From positions 1 to 6,624 of the forward strand of contig JAAGZM010000726.1 of assembly GCA_024206355.1 (NCBI GenBank): DNA of 6,624 bases, in the 5' to 3' direction. Of this stretch, positions 1 to 5,140 are shown piece by piece. The DNA comes from Gammaproteobacteria bacterium. GTDB taxonomy: Bacteria; Pseudomonadota; Gammaproteobacteria; Enterobacterales; GCA-2746155. The notes below the pieces were generated by a model. That model had not been told where the DNA came from and did no database searches. It saw only the letters and a program-made list of their open reading frames with translations. The stretch's first letter is position 1, and every line of letters begins with the position of its first letter. The translations under genes were made by a program, and so were the position numbers.

Positions 1-177
1 ATCCATGCGAGAATGAAAATCAGTTCATCAGGCTCAGTTGATCGTTTTTTCTATCAACTAGATACACAACAAGATCCGTTGACAGCTAGTGAGCATGAAA
101 CTGAAGAATCAAACCAAAACAAATCAGAAAAAAATGAAATAACTAACCTAAGTGCTATACCTCTTGCTTTTGTTTAA
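1..177 (+). CDS. C-terminal end of an unrecognised protein (5' part outside window)
   Basis: Frame 1 of the plus strand is open from the first base to a TAA at 175-177, giving the last 58 residues of a protein that starts before the window. The visible part begins IHARMKISSSGSVDRFFYQL and continues into a polar tail rich in Glu, Asn, Lys and Ser (about residues 30-48), ending in SAIPLAFV. The tail looks like a disordered, low-complexity C-terminus. I see no membrane segment and recognise no family or motif. The gene converges with the yihY-like gene, with a repeat-filled gap of about 360 bp between the two stop codons. That it is coding is inferred from the open frame reaching the edge and its plausible composition. 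A chance open frame of this length in AT-rich DNA cannot be excluded. Confidence 0.5.
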   Translation: MHARMKISSSGSVDRFFYQLDTQQDPLTASEHETEESNQNKSEKNEITNLSAIPLAFV

Positions 178-269
178 GAAACAGAAAAAGCGGATGAAGA
201 TCTCAGCAATTCTCAGTAAAAATACTTGCCCAGTAAACTAAAGGCTTTCAAGCGTGCCGTGAAAAATTT

Positions 270-380
270 GCATTCAAATGCGTAGGCAAACTCACTCAAT
301 GAATGAATACTAATTTTCCTGTAAGTTGCTGTTTTGAAGTACATAGTCATAATTAAGAGCCGGTCAACTGAGGATTCAGG
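270..380. repeat. Copy 1 of element-end repeat (partner at 1872-1983)
   Basis: These 111 bases match 1872-1983 in the same orientation, with about 10 substitutions and one 1-nt indel by hand count, roughly 90% identity. The shared block runs from about GCATTCAAATGCGTAGGC to GGTCAACTGAGGATTCAGG. It is the right-hand end of the 238-bp element upstream of yihY, including its terminal inverted repeat with one base missing. The matching left end of that element is not present here in recognisable form, so this copy is truncated or belongs to a longer relative. An open frame of about 60 codons on the minus strand is shared by both copies, but most differences change the amino acid, so I do not call it a gene. 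Confidence 0.8.
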
Positions 381-457
381 TTGAACTAACGGAAAATGCA
401 CGGAGATGTGCAGTTCGAGCCGTGTCTGAGGTTTATACTGACTGTAGAATAAGGTCA

Positions 458-478
458 GATAGTTCTCAAAAAACTATC
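458..478. other. Small perfect hairpin between convergent genes
   Basis: GATAGTT at 458-464 and AACTATC at 472-478 form a 7-bp perfect stem with a 7-nt loop. It sits between the two convergent stop codons and could weakly hinder transcription from either side. The stem is AU-rich and no run of T follows it on either strand, so it does not meet the pattern of an intrinsic terminator. I list it as structure only. Confidence 0.35.
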
Positions 479-536
479 GAAATATTCAGATATTTTGAAT
501 TAAGCAGTTTTACCGAGAATTGCTGTGAAGATCTTG

Positions 537-1745
537 TTACACTTGACGATATGATTGTTTCAAAGAACAAGTAGGTTGCTCTTCAATCTTCTGTAGTATT
601 GATAATAATGCTTTAGCCAACTGTTTATCTGAAAATTCACTTTTAAATATCATCTGCTTATTAGGTAGCTTCCATCGAACAGCTTCAACAAACTGATTAA
701 TAGAATAATTTTCCAGATTATTTAATAGTCGATAAACACCTTTATCACTCTCCTCAATTAAACCAATCCGTTGTAATTCTTGTAAGGACAATGATATTGA
801 TGTATCTGAAATATTCACTAGTTTTTCAAGTATATCATTACGTTCTAAATTGTTAGTGTCTTGTTGAATAACTTCTAACACTCTTAATGAATCCATAAAA
901 TAACTATCATGATCACTCGCACCAACTCGCTCAGGAGTGAAATTTTCTAACCCATGACACACCTCTGCACCTAGCAAAATAACTAACCAAGACAAATAAA
1001 CCCAAATCATAAATAGAGGCACAGCAGAAAGAGCTCCAAATATAATCTCTTGCATGGGAAAGCTTGTGACATACATAGTAAACAGTCGTTTCGATAACTC
1101 AAATAAAATACCAGCAACCATAGCTCCCGTTATCGCATGGGAAATTTTTACTCGACTATTAGGAATAACCAGGTACAAAATTGCTAATCCAATAGTAGTT
1201 AGTAACCAAGGTAAAATAATAGTCAATTGAGCACCTATTTGGCGTCCAGTATCGGTAACAATTAATAGGGATGTGAAAAATGAAGATAGCGCAATACTTA
1301 TTCCTAAAAATAATGGTCCAAGAATTAGCACGGACCAATATATTATAAATGCAACCAATGCTTTTCGACGTTGTTTAGTCCGCCATATTTGATTAAATCC
1401 AGCATCTATTGTTCTTAGCAGCATAATGGCTGTTATCACCAAAAAGGTGAAACCTAAAGCCTTCATATTCGATGCTTTTTCAACAAAACCGATAACAGTT
1501 AACTGAAGATCATCTGTCACTGCAGGGACAAAATTGCTAAAAATAAAAGCTTGAATTTCTAAACCAAGATTTTGAGCAAAAGGTAAAGCAGATAAAATAG
1601 TAAAAACAACTGCAAGCAACGGTATAACAGCTAGCAGACTTGTTAATGTCAAGGTTGCTGCAATATTTGAAAGTTTATCAGTAGCAAAACGTCGAGCTAA
1701 ATAGTGAAGAAACTTTCCTGTCCATTCCATCCTTGCTTTTATCAT
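537..1745 (-). CDS. YihY/UPF0761 family inner-membrane protein with C-terminal winged-helix-like domain
   Basis: A 402-residue polytopic inner-membrane protein of the YihY family, formerly mis-named ribonuclease BN. Six hydrophobic segments lie near residues 31-53, 96-113, 129-157, 174-195, 203-222 and 236-263. Family landmarks are the N-terminal LSNIAATLTLTSLLAVIPL stretch, RTIDAGFNQIWR around 111-122, the third segment with YWSVLILGPL, and LLGAEV around 257-262 at the end of the last helix. The molecular function is unsettled; transport or membrane integrity are guesses. Residues 265-402 are soluble, and about 285-350 resemble a winged helix (LEKLVNISDTSISLSLQEL, then RIGLIEE). The E. coli protein lacks such a tail but longer Pseudomonas-type members have one. 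The chosen start at 1745 has GAGG eight bases upstream, but that SD lies in the terminal repeat of an inserted element. An alternative start at Met6 (1730) has AGG directly against the ATG, which is poor spacing. The gene is intact. Confidence 0.9.
   Translation of the reverse strand: MIKARMEWTGKFLHYLARRFATDKLSNIAATLTLTSLLAVIPLLAVVFTILSALPFAQNLGLEIQAFIFSNFVPAVTDDLQLTVIGFVEKASNMKALGFTFLVITAIMLLRTIDAGFNQIWRTKQRRKALVAFIIYWSVLILGPLFLGISIALSSFFTSLLIVTDTGRQIGAQLTIILPWLLTTIGLAILYLVIPNSRVKISHAITGAMVAGILFELSKRLFTMYVTSFPMQEIIFGALSAVPLFMIWVYLSWLVILLGAEVCHGLENFTPERVGASDHDSYFMDSLRVLEVIQQDTNNLERNDILEKLVNISDTSISLSLQELQRIGLIEESDKGVYRLLNNLENYSINQFVEAVRWKLPNKQMIFKSEFSDKQLAKALLSILQKIEEQPTCSLKQSYRQV
1741..1745. 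repeat. Target-site duplication, left copy (ATCAT)
   Basis: ATCAT directly precedes the left terminal repeat of the 238-bp element, and the same five bases in the same orientation follow the right terminal repeat at 1984-1988. Read on the minus strand the left copy is ATGAT, so the duplicated target contains the yihY start codon itself. A 5-bp direct duplication outside perfect inverted repeats is the usual footprint of transposition. Confidence 0.75.
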
Positions 1746-1752
1746 CCTAGAA

Positions 1753-1756
1753 TCCT
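1753..1756 (-). promoter_or_regulatory. Element-derived Shine-Dalgarno for yihY
   Basis: Within the terminal repeat, the minus strand reads CTGAGGATTCTAGG directly followed by the yihY ATG. GAGG sits eight bases before the start codon, a normal spacing. Because the duplicated target includes the ATG, everything upstream of the start codon is now element sequence, so this SD came with the insertion. Confidence 0.6.
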
Positions 1757-1824
1757 CAGTTGGACGCGTTTGAGTGTGCGTTTTTTAGGCTTAAGTGGCG
1801 CCGACTAGAAAGCCGTTCATAGTC

Positions 1825-1855
1825 ATTCTATGTAAAGCTTTTGCCGTCAAGTCAA
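1825..1855 (-). promoter_or_regulatory. Weak candidate promoter inside the element, facing yihY
   Basis: On the minus strand, TTGACT (1855-1850) and TAGAAT (1830-1825) resemble sigma-70 -35 and -10 hexamers, pointing toward the yihY start 80 bp away. The 19-nt spacing is longer than ideal. An overlapping TTGACG gives only 14 nt. It is the best candidate I see in the element, but AT-rich DNA yields such matches by chance. Confidence 0.25.
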
Positions 1856-1871
1856 TGAGTCTAAAAAACGT

Positions 1872-1983
1872 GCAATCAAATGCGTAGGCAAACTCACTCA
1901 ATGGATGAATACTAATCCTTCTGTAAGTTGCTGTTATAAAGTACATAATCATAATTTTGAGCCGGTCAACTGAGGATTCTAGG
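1872..1983. repeat. Copy 2 of element-end repeat (partner at 270-380)
   Basis: This is the right-hand 112 bp of the 238-bp element, ending in the terminal repeat CAACTGAGGATTCTAGG. It matches 270-380 in direct orientation at roughly 90% identity. The two copies flank yihY about 1.6 kb apart. Confidence 0.8.
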
Positions 1984-1988
1984 ATCAT
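1984..1988. repeat. Target-site duplication, right copy (ATCAT)
   Basis: This is the direct partner of ATCAT at 1741-1745, immediately outside the right terminal repeat. It overlaps the first bases of the neighbouring palindromic element, which implies that element was already present when the 238-bp element inserted. Confidence 0.7.
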
Positions 1989-2100
1989 ATACCCATTCTA
2001 CTTCAATATGCATGTTTCAGCCAGACTAGAAGATGATAGCTGATAATCTAGCCCTTCGGGTGCTCGGCTAAATATGCATATTAAAGTAGAATGGGTATAT
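1987..2100. mobile_element. 114-bp palindromic MITE-like element
   Basis: The 27-bp arms 1987-2013 (ATATACCCATTCTACTTCAA then TATGCAT) and 2074-2100 are reverse complements with a single mismatch. Outside them a further 5 bases match after one mismatch (GGATC/GGATT), so pairing can extend to 1982-2105. Inside the arms, GTTTCAGCC and the reverse complement of GGCTAAAT remain similar with a 1-nt indel. The centre holds two smaller inverted repeats: CTAGA/TCTAG (2026-2030, 2047-2051) and TAGCC/GGCTA (2049-2053, 2066-2070), the latter around CCCTTCGGG. No protein is encoded. The flanking TA/TATA on both sides could be a TA target, but the palindrome makes this ambiguous. It fits a non-autonomous element or a structured dispersed repeat, and the transcript would fold into a long hairpin. 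Confidence 0.7.
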
Positions 2101-2103
2101 AAT
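2098..2103 (+). promoter_or_regulatory. Consensus -10 (TATAAT) at the outer edge of the palindromic element
   Basis: A perfect TATAAT spans the right edge of the palindromic element, 40 bp upstream of the small arsC-like ORF and 101 bp upstream of DUF2069. No good -35 lies 16-18 bases upstream (TGCATA at 17) and no extended -10 TG is present. It could give the downstream pair an element-borne promoter, but the match may be chance. Confidence 0.3.
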
Positions 2104-2142
2104 CCCTACAAAGTACAGCTATTATTAATTACAGGATACCCC

Positions 2143-2199
2143 ATGACTTTAGTTATTATTTATCATAACCCACCTGAAAGCATATCAGATTTATTCTAA
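2143..2199 (+). pseudogene. Probable arsC (YfgD-like) remnant: 18-codon internal-deletion minigene
   Basis: An ATG with a good Shine-Dalgarno (AGGA, six bases upstream) opens an 18-codon frame, MTLVIIYHNPPESISDLF, ending in TAA. The first ten residues match the start of ArsC/YfgD-type thioredoxin-fold proteins (typically ..TIYHNPxCxxSR). The remainder resembles the end of that family, where a (R)PPE.VL..L tail follows the last strand. The simplest reading is an in-frame deletion joining the two ends, with short CC homology at the join; the redox-active Cys and all the core are gone, so no enzyme activity is possible. From memory, an arsC-like gene lies between yihY and the wrbA/DUF2069 genes in Pseudomonas, which supports the identification; wrbA is also absent here. 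The intact SD and frame, ending 4 nt before the DUF2069 ATG, could let it act as a leader peptide. Confidence 0.6.
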
Positions 2200-2203
2200 C
2201 AAA

Positions 2204-2587
2204 ATGAATTCAAATACACGTCTAGCAAGAAATTTAACCTTAATCGGTTACCTCGGTATATTGTTATTTATTCCAGCTTGGATATGGTTCTTATCGCCGC
2301 CCGATATACTCTCTCCATTAACGGCAATGATTATTTGGTGGTTACCAGCATTAGCACCACTTAGAGGCATATTATTAAATAAGCCTTTTACCTATGCCTG
2401 GTCAGGATTCATATCTGTTTTATATATTAGTCAAGCAATCACCACCATAGTTACAAGCGATAATGAACAATACTTAGCATTGATAGAACTATTGCTAGCC
2501 AGTAGTTGGTTTGCTGGAGCAACCTTATTTTCCCGATGGAGAGGCCAAGAGTTAGGTTTAGAGTTAAAGAAGAAGTCAGCAGAATAA
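2204..2587 (+). CDS. DUF2069 family inner-membrane protein
   Basis: A 127-residue membrane protein with four predicted helices near residues 11-30, 37-53, 62-82 and 90-110, matching the DUF2069 family in length and pattern. Recognisable family features are WWLPALAPLRGIL (45-57), the PFTYAW motif (61-66) before helix 3, LALIELLLASSWFAGATLF (91-109), and the RWRGQELGLEL end (111-121) followed by a Lys-rich tail. No function is established; these proteins are often encoded beside wrbA, and none is visible here. The ATG at 2204 lies 4 nt after the stop of the arsC-like minigene and is preceded by TTCTAACAAA, with no Shine-Dalgarno, so translation may depend on ribosomes finishing the minigene. 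No better upstream start exists in this frame. It converges with aroC, with stop codons 39 bp apart. Confidence 0.88.
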   Translation: MNSNTRLARNLTLIGYLGILLFIPAWIWFLSPPDILSPLTAMIIWWLPALAPLRGILLNKPFTYAWSGFISVLYISQAITTIVTSDNEQYLALIELLLASSWFAGATLFSRWRGQELGLELKKKSAE

Positions 2588-2602
2588 TGCGGCCACAACC
2601 AA

Positions 2603-2622
2603 AAATTGACTCTGACCCCATT
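2603..2622. repeat. Possible dispersed REP/RAYT-associated repeat between convergent genes
   Basis: The 39-bp gap between the DUF2069 and aroC stop codons contains AAATTGACTCTGACCCCATT. From memory, GACTCTGACCCC / GGGGTCAGAGTC is a widespread intergenic sequence associated with REP-type (RAYT, Y1 transposase) elements in Proteobacteria. Only one copy is present in the window and no hairpin is formed here, so the call rests on recall of the motif. No intrinsic terminator is visible in the gap. Confidence 0.35.
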
Positions 2623-2626
2623 CGTG

Positions 2627-3700
2627 TTATCCAAACTGTCTTAATGAGTGATCACATAAAACCAGAGCTGCCATCGCTTCAACAATAGGTACTGCCCTTG
2701 GAAGCACGCAAGGATCATGACGGCCATGTACTTGATACTCTACTGACTCACCTTGTTTATTGACTGTTTGTTGTTTCTGAAGCAAGGTCGCAACAGGTTT
2801 AAAAGCAACGCGAAAATTAATCGACATGCCATTTGAAATACCTGCCTGTATTCCACCTGAGTTATTCGTTGTTGTAACAATACGATCATCTTCGCTGACA
2901 AACTGGTCATTATGTTTAGAGCCTTTCATCAGTGTTCCTGCAAATCCTGAACCAAACTCAAATCCCTTGCTGGCATTTATTGATAACATGGCATGGGCAA
3001 GTGCAGCTTCTAATTTATCAAACACAGGTTCACCAAGACCGAGTGGAACACCTTGAATACAACAGTTAACAACGCCACCTAGACTGTCACCCTGCTTCCT
3101 AACTTGCTCTATACGAGCGATCATTTGCTCTGCCACTTCAGGATCAGGGCATCGGACAATATTACATTCAACCTGTTCTCTGGTAACTGTTTCAGGAACA
3201 ACATCACAAACAATATTGTGAACAGACTCTACCCAGGCAGTAATTTTAATTTGATGACGTTGAACTAATATTTTTTCAGCAATTGCACCAGCAGCTACTG
3301 ACGGAGCAGTTACTCTTGCAGATGTTCTTCCACCTCCAGCAATATCTCGAATACCGTATTTTTGCTGATAAGTAAAATCACCATGACTTGGGCGATAGAG
3401 ATCAGCAATATTACTATAATCTTTCGACTTCTGATCTTGATTAACAATAACGAGACTAATCGGAGTGCCCGTTGTCTTACCGTCAACAAGACCTGAAACA
3501 ATTTGAACCGTATCGGACTCTTTACGTTGAGAAACAATCTTACTTTGACCTGGTCGCCTTCTGTCTAAGGCAGGCTGTATGTCATCAACAGAAAGCTCCA
3601 TTCCTGATGGACAGCCTTCAACCACGGCACCAATCATTGGACCGTGAGACTCACCCCAATTTGTAACTCTAAATAGTTTACCGATGCTATCACCAGGCAT
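2627..3700 (-). CDS. aroC: Chorismate synthase
   Basis: This cytoplasmic enzyme converts EPSP to chorismate by anti-1,4-elimination of phosphate, using reduced FMN; it is the last step of the shikimate pathway. The 357 residues are full length (E. coli 361). Family motifs run in order: GKLFRVTNWGESHG (7-20, His19), DRRRPGQS (46-53), RPSHGDFTYQQKYG (103-116, His106), AGGGRTSAR (121-129), GDSLGG (204-209), GLGEPVFDKL (221-230), SINASKG (240-246), GGIQAGISNG (282-291) and GRHDPCV (326-332). After GGGRTSAR the protein reads VTAPSVAAGA where E. coli has ETAMRVAAGA, so residues 130, 133 and 134 deviate. The start codon shares its A with the aroA stop (TAATG), and GGAG lies seven bases upstream, so translation is probably coupled to aroA. 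It should be functional, since the catalytic His residues and FMN-site motifs remain. Confidence 0.96.
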   Translation of the reverse strand: MPGDSIGKLFRVTNWGESHGPMIGAVVEGCPSGMELSVDDIQPALDRRRPGQSKIVSQRKESDTVQIVSGLVDGKTTGTPISLVIVNQDQKSKDYSNIADLYRPSHGDFTYQQKYGIRDIAGGGRTSARVTAPSVAAGAIAEKILVQRHQIKITAWVESVHNIVCDVVPETVTREQVECNIVRCPDPEVAEQMIARIEQVRKQGDSLGGVVNCCIQGVPLGLGEPVFDKLEAALAHAMLSINASKGFEFGSGFAGTLMKGSKHNDQFVSEDDRIVTTTNNSGGIQAGISNGMSINFRVAFKPVATLLQKQQTVNKQGESVEYQVHGRHDPCVLPRAVPIVEAMAALVLCDHSLRQFG

Positions 3701-5022
3701 TATTGTTCTCCAAACTTGCTATCTGAAATGCTATCAATAGAGTAACCCAATTGTTCAAGGAATCGCCAATAATTTGGAAATGATTTAGCTACCACATCTG
3801 GATCTCTTATTTGTATCTTTGTCGATTTAATCGCAATCAATGCAAGACTCATCGCCATTCTGTGGTCGTCATGTGTATCTAATATAGCTGCCGTTGGTGT
3901 TCCGCCTTCGATTGCCAATGAGTCTTCAGTCGTAGTAACTGTAATACCCATTTTTCTAAGCTCAGTAGCAGTATCTTCAATTCGATTCGATTCTTTAAAG
4001 GCAAGATTCTCAATATTGGTTACTACAGTGGCTCCTTCAGCAAATACTGCCACAGCAGCAAGTGTCTGAACAACATCAGGCATATCTCCCATGTCTACCT
4101 TAACTGCTTTCAACTGCTTTGGTCCTTGGCAGTGATAGCCTTCATCATCTTGCCAAATTTTGCAGCCCATTAATTCAAGTACGTTGGAAAACTCAGCTTC
4201 ACCCTGTAATGAGCGTTCTGGATAGAAGTTGCTAATACAAACATGACCTCCAGAAATTGCTGCTGCGGCCAAAAAATAAGATGCCGACGATGGATCTGAT
4301 TCCAATTGATAATCGATACCATTATATCGTTGATTTGATTCTATTTTAAAATTTTGTAATGCGTCATCAGTCTCTATTTGAATACCAAACTGTTCTAGCA
4401 AATCGATAGTTATTTGAAGATAAGGTTTTGAAACAGGAGCAGCCTTTAGCTTTATCGATATACCACCTTCTAATTGCCCAGCAGCCATCAGCAAAGCAGA
4501 AATATACTGGCTACTTGTACTACCACTCATTTCTACATGACCACCTCTGATTGGCCCAGAAACCTTTACGGGTAAAGTTGAAGCAGGAGACTGATTGTCA
4601 GAAGTAATAGTCGCTCCGATTTTTTCTAGAACCCTAAATAGCTCTTCCATCGGTCGAGAATTCATTTTTTCACTTCCTGACAAGGTGATGGGACTATTAC
4701 TTAAAGCTAAAATAGGCATAACAAAGCGAGAAAATGAACCACTTGCCGAACTATTAATTTGATCCGTTGAAAAATCTCTTAAGTCTCTGAATCCTTTACA
4801 GTCAAGACGGTTATCTTGCCATTTAAAAGTAGCACCAAGTTTTGATAGACCCTCTATTGAAGTATCTATATCTTCATTGTGTGGCATATCTCTTAAGATG
4901 GAATCCTTTTCACTCAAAGCAGCCAAAATTAATAAACGATTTGCTAAGTATTTACTACCAGGTAAGGTAATAACTTTATCAAGCTTTGAGTTTATTGGAT
5001 AATCTAGTCTTATTACTGTCAT
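3700..5022 (-). CDS. aroA: 3-phosphoshikimate 1-carboxyvinyltransferase (EPSP synthase) with variant N-terminal active-site motifs
   Basis: This enzyme transfers enolpyruvyl from PEP to shikimate-3-phosphate, the step before AroC. It has 440 residues (E. coli 427). Conserved by alignment to E. coli AroA: Lys22 and Arg27 (here 24, 29), Arg124 in SRP, Ser169-Ser170-Gln171 in STSSQY, Ser197/Tyr200 in VSKPYLQIT, Asp313 in GDMPD, Asn336/Lys340/Glu341/Arg344 in ENLAFKESNR, His385-Arg386 in DDHRMAM and Lys411 in VVAKSFP. Two N-terminal motifs differ. The usual PGSKS is PGSKY, so Ser23 becomes Tyr25. The GNAGTAMR loop is SASGSFSR (92-99), so Asn94 becomes Ala while Gly96 and Arg100 are kept. The sequence clearly follows the E. 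coli type in its C-terminal half. It starts after a weak SD (AGAGAC) and ends overlapping aroC. It is most likely an active EPSP synthase; a specialised paralogue is possible. Confidence 0.93.
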   Translation of the reverse strand: MTVIRLDYPINSKLDKVITLPGSKYLANRLLILAALSEKDSILRDMPHNEDIDTSIEGLSKLGATFKWQDNRLDCKGFRDLRDFSTDQINSSASGSFSRFVMPILALSNSPITLSGSEKMNSRPMEELFRVLEKIGATITSDNQSPASTLPVKVSGPIRGGHVEMSGSTSSQYISALLMAAGQLEGGISIKLKAAPVSKPYLQITIDLLEQFGIQIETDDALQNFKIESNQRYNGIDYQLESDPSSASYFLAAAAISGGHVCISNFYPERSLQGEAEFSNVLELMGCKIWQDDEGYHCQGPKQLKAVKVDMGDMPDVVQTLAAVAVFAEGATVVTNIENLAFKESNRIEDTATELRKMGITVTTTEDSLAIEGGTPTAAILDTHDDHRMAMSLALIAIKSTKIQIRDPDVVAKSFPNYWRFLEQLGYSIDSISDSKFGEQ

Positions 5023-5140
5023 TGTCTCTAATTTTCTATGTTATATATTGCTTATGTCTATATTATGAATTCTAATTGATTGCTCATTTAGCATCCACAA
5101 CTCATTTAATTGATTCAATAACTGATCGGTTAAATTATCG
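5023..5140. other. 118-bp AT-rich gap between trpA and aroA
   Basis: I see no gene here and no stem followed by a T run on the minus strand, so transcription may pass from trpA into aroA. On the minus strand a weak promoter is conceivable (TTGTGG near 5096 and TAATAT near 5064), but the spacing is too long to be convincing. This is the only sizeable break in the cluster, so an internal aroA promoter would have to lie here or in the 3' end of trpA. Confidence 0.5.

Larger units (their letters stand above)
197..535. mobile_element. Repeat-bounded intergenic element (imperfect 25-28 nt inverted repeats)
   Basis: The gap between the convergent stop codons at 177 and 537 is bounded by inverted repeats. 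The left arm (197-221) reads AAGATCT then CAGCAATTCTCAGTAAAA. The reverse complement of the right arm (508-535) reads AAGATCT, three extra bases (TCA), then CAGCAATTCTCGGTAAAA, so the arms differ by one substitution and one 3-nt indel. The right arm begins 1 nt beyond the yihY stop codon. I see no clear target duplication outside the arms and no transposase. Inside are a copy of one end of the element found upstream of yihY (270-380), short hairpins at 397-424 and 458-478, and otherwise AT-rich sequence. It may be a MITE, a nested pair of small elements, or a decayed IS remnant. The inverted repeats are seen directly; calling it mobile is inference. Confidence 0.5.
1746..1983. mobile_element. 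238-bp MITE-like element, possible IS1380-type ends, inserted at the yihY start codon
   Basis: The element is bounded by perfect 17-bp terminal inverted repeats, CCTAGAATCCTCAGTTG (1746-1762) and its reverse complement (1967-1983), and flanked by a 5-bp direct duplication ATCAT. No transposase is encoded; the only open frame (minus strand, about 65 codons) looks like a shadow of the repeat. IS1380-family ends start with CC and that family makes 4-5 bp duplications. From memory, the ISEcp1 end starts CCTAGATTCTACG, similar at the tip, so an IS1380-type transposase acting in trans is a reasonable guess. Its right-hand 112 bp recur at 270-380. Read toward yihY, the terminal repeat places GAGG eight bases before the ATG. 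The element therefore separates yihY from its native leader and supplies new translation signals. Confidence 0.8.

Noticed and set aside
213..401. A 62-codon minus-strand frame sharing a conserved block (SSVDRL, then ISIH and LSEFAYAF) with the frame at 1791-1988
   Set aside because: The shared block is simply the repeated DNA. Most nucleotide differences between the copies change the amino acid, one frame starts in the terminal repeat or target duplication, and no SD or known family is seen. It is most likely a shadow of the repeat.
391..430. tRNA-like GTTCGAGCC with nearby hairpins, or a group II intron domain V-like GAGCCGTGT
   Set aside because: The five bases on each side of TTCGAGC do not pair as a T stem, no acceptor or anticodon arm can be drawn, and the domain V counter-strand ACACGGTTC is missing.
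458..478. Intrinsic terminator for yihY or the left gene
   Set aside because: The stem is AU-rich and neither strand has a T run after it.
2431..3666. Plus- and minus-strand frames of 60-76 codons overlapping DUF2069 and aroC
   Set aside because: They are antisense or out-of-frame shadows of strongly supported genes and have no start signals or recognisable families.
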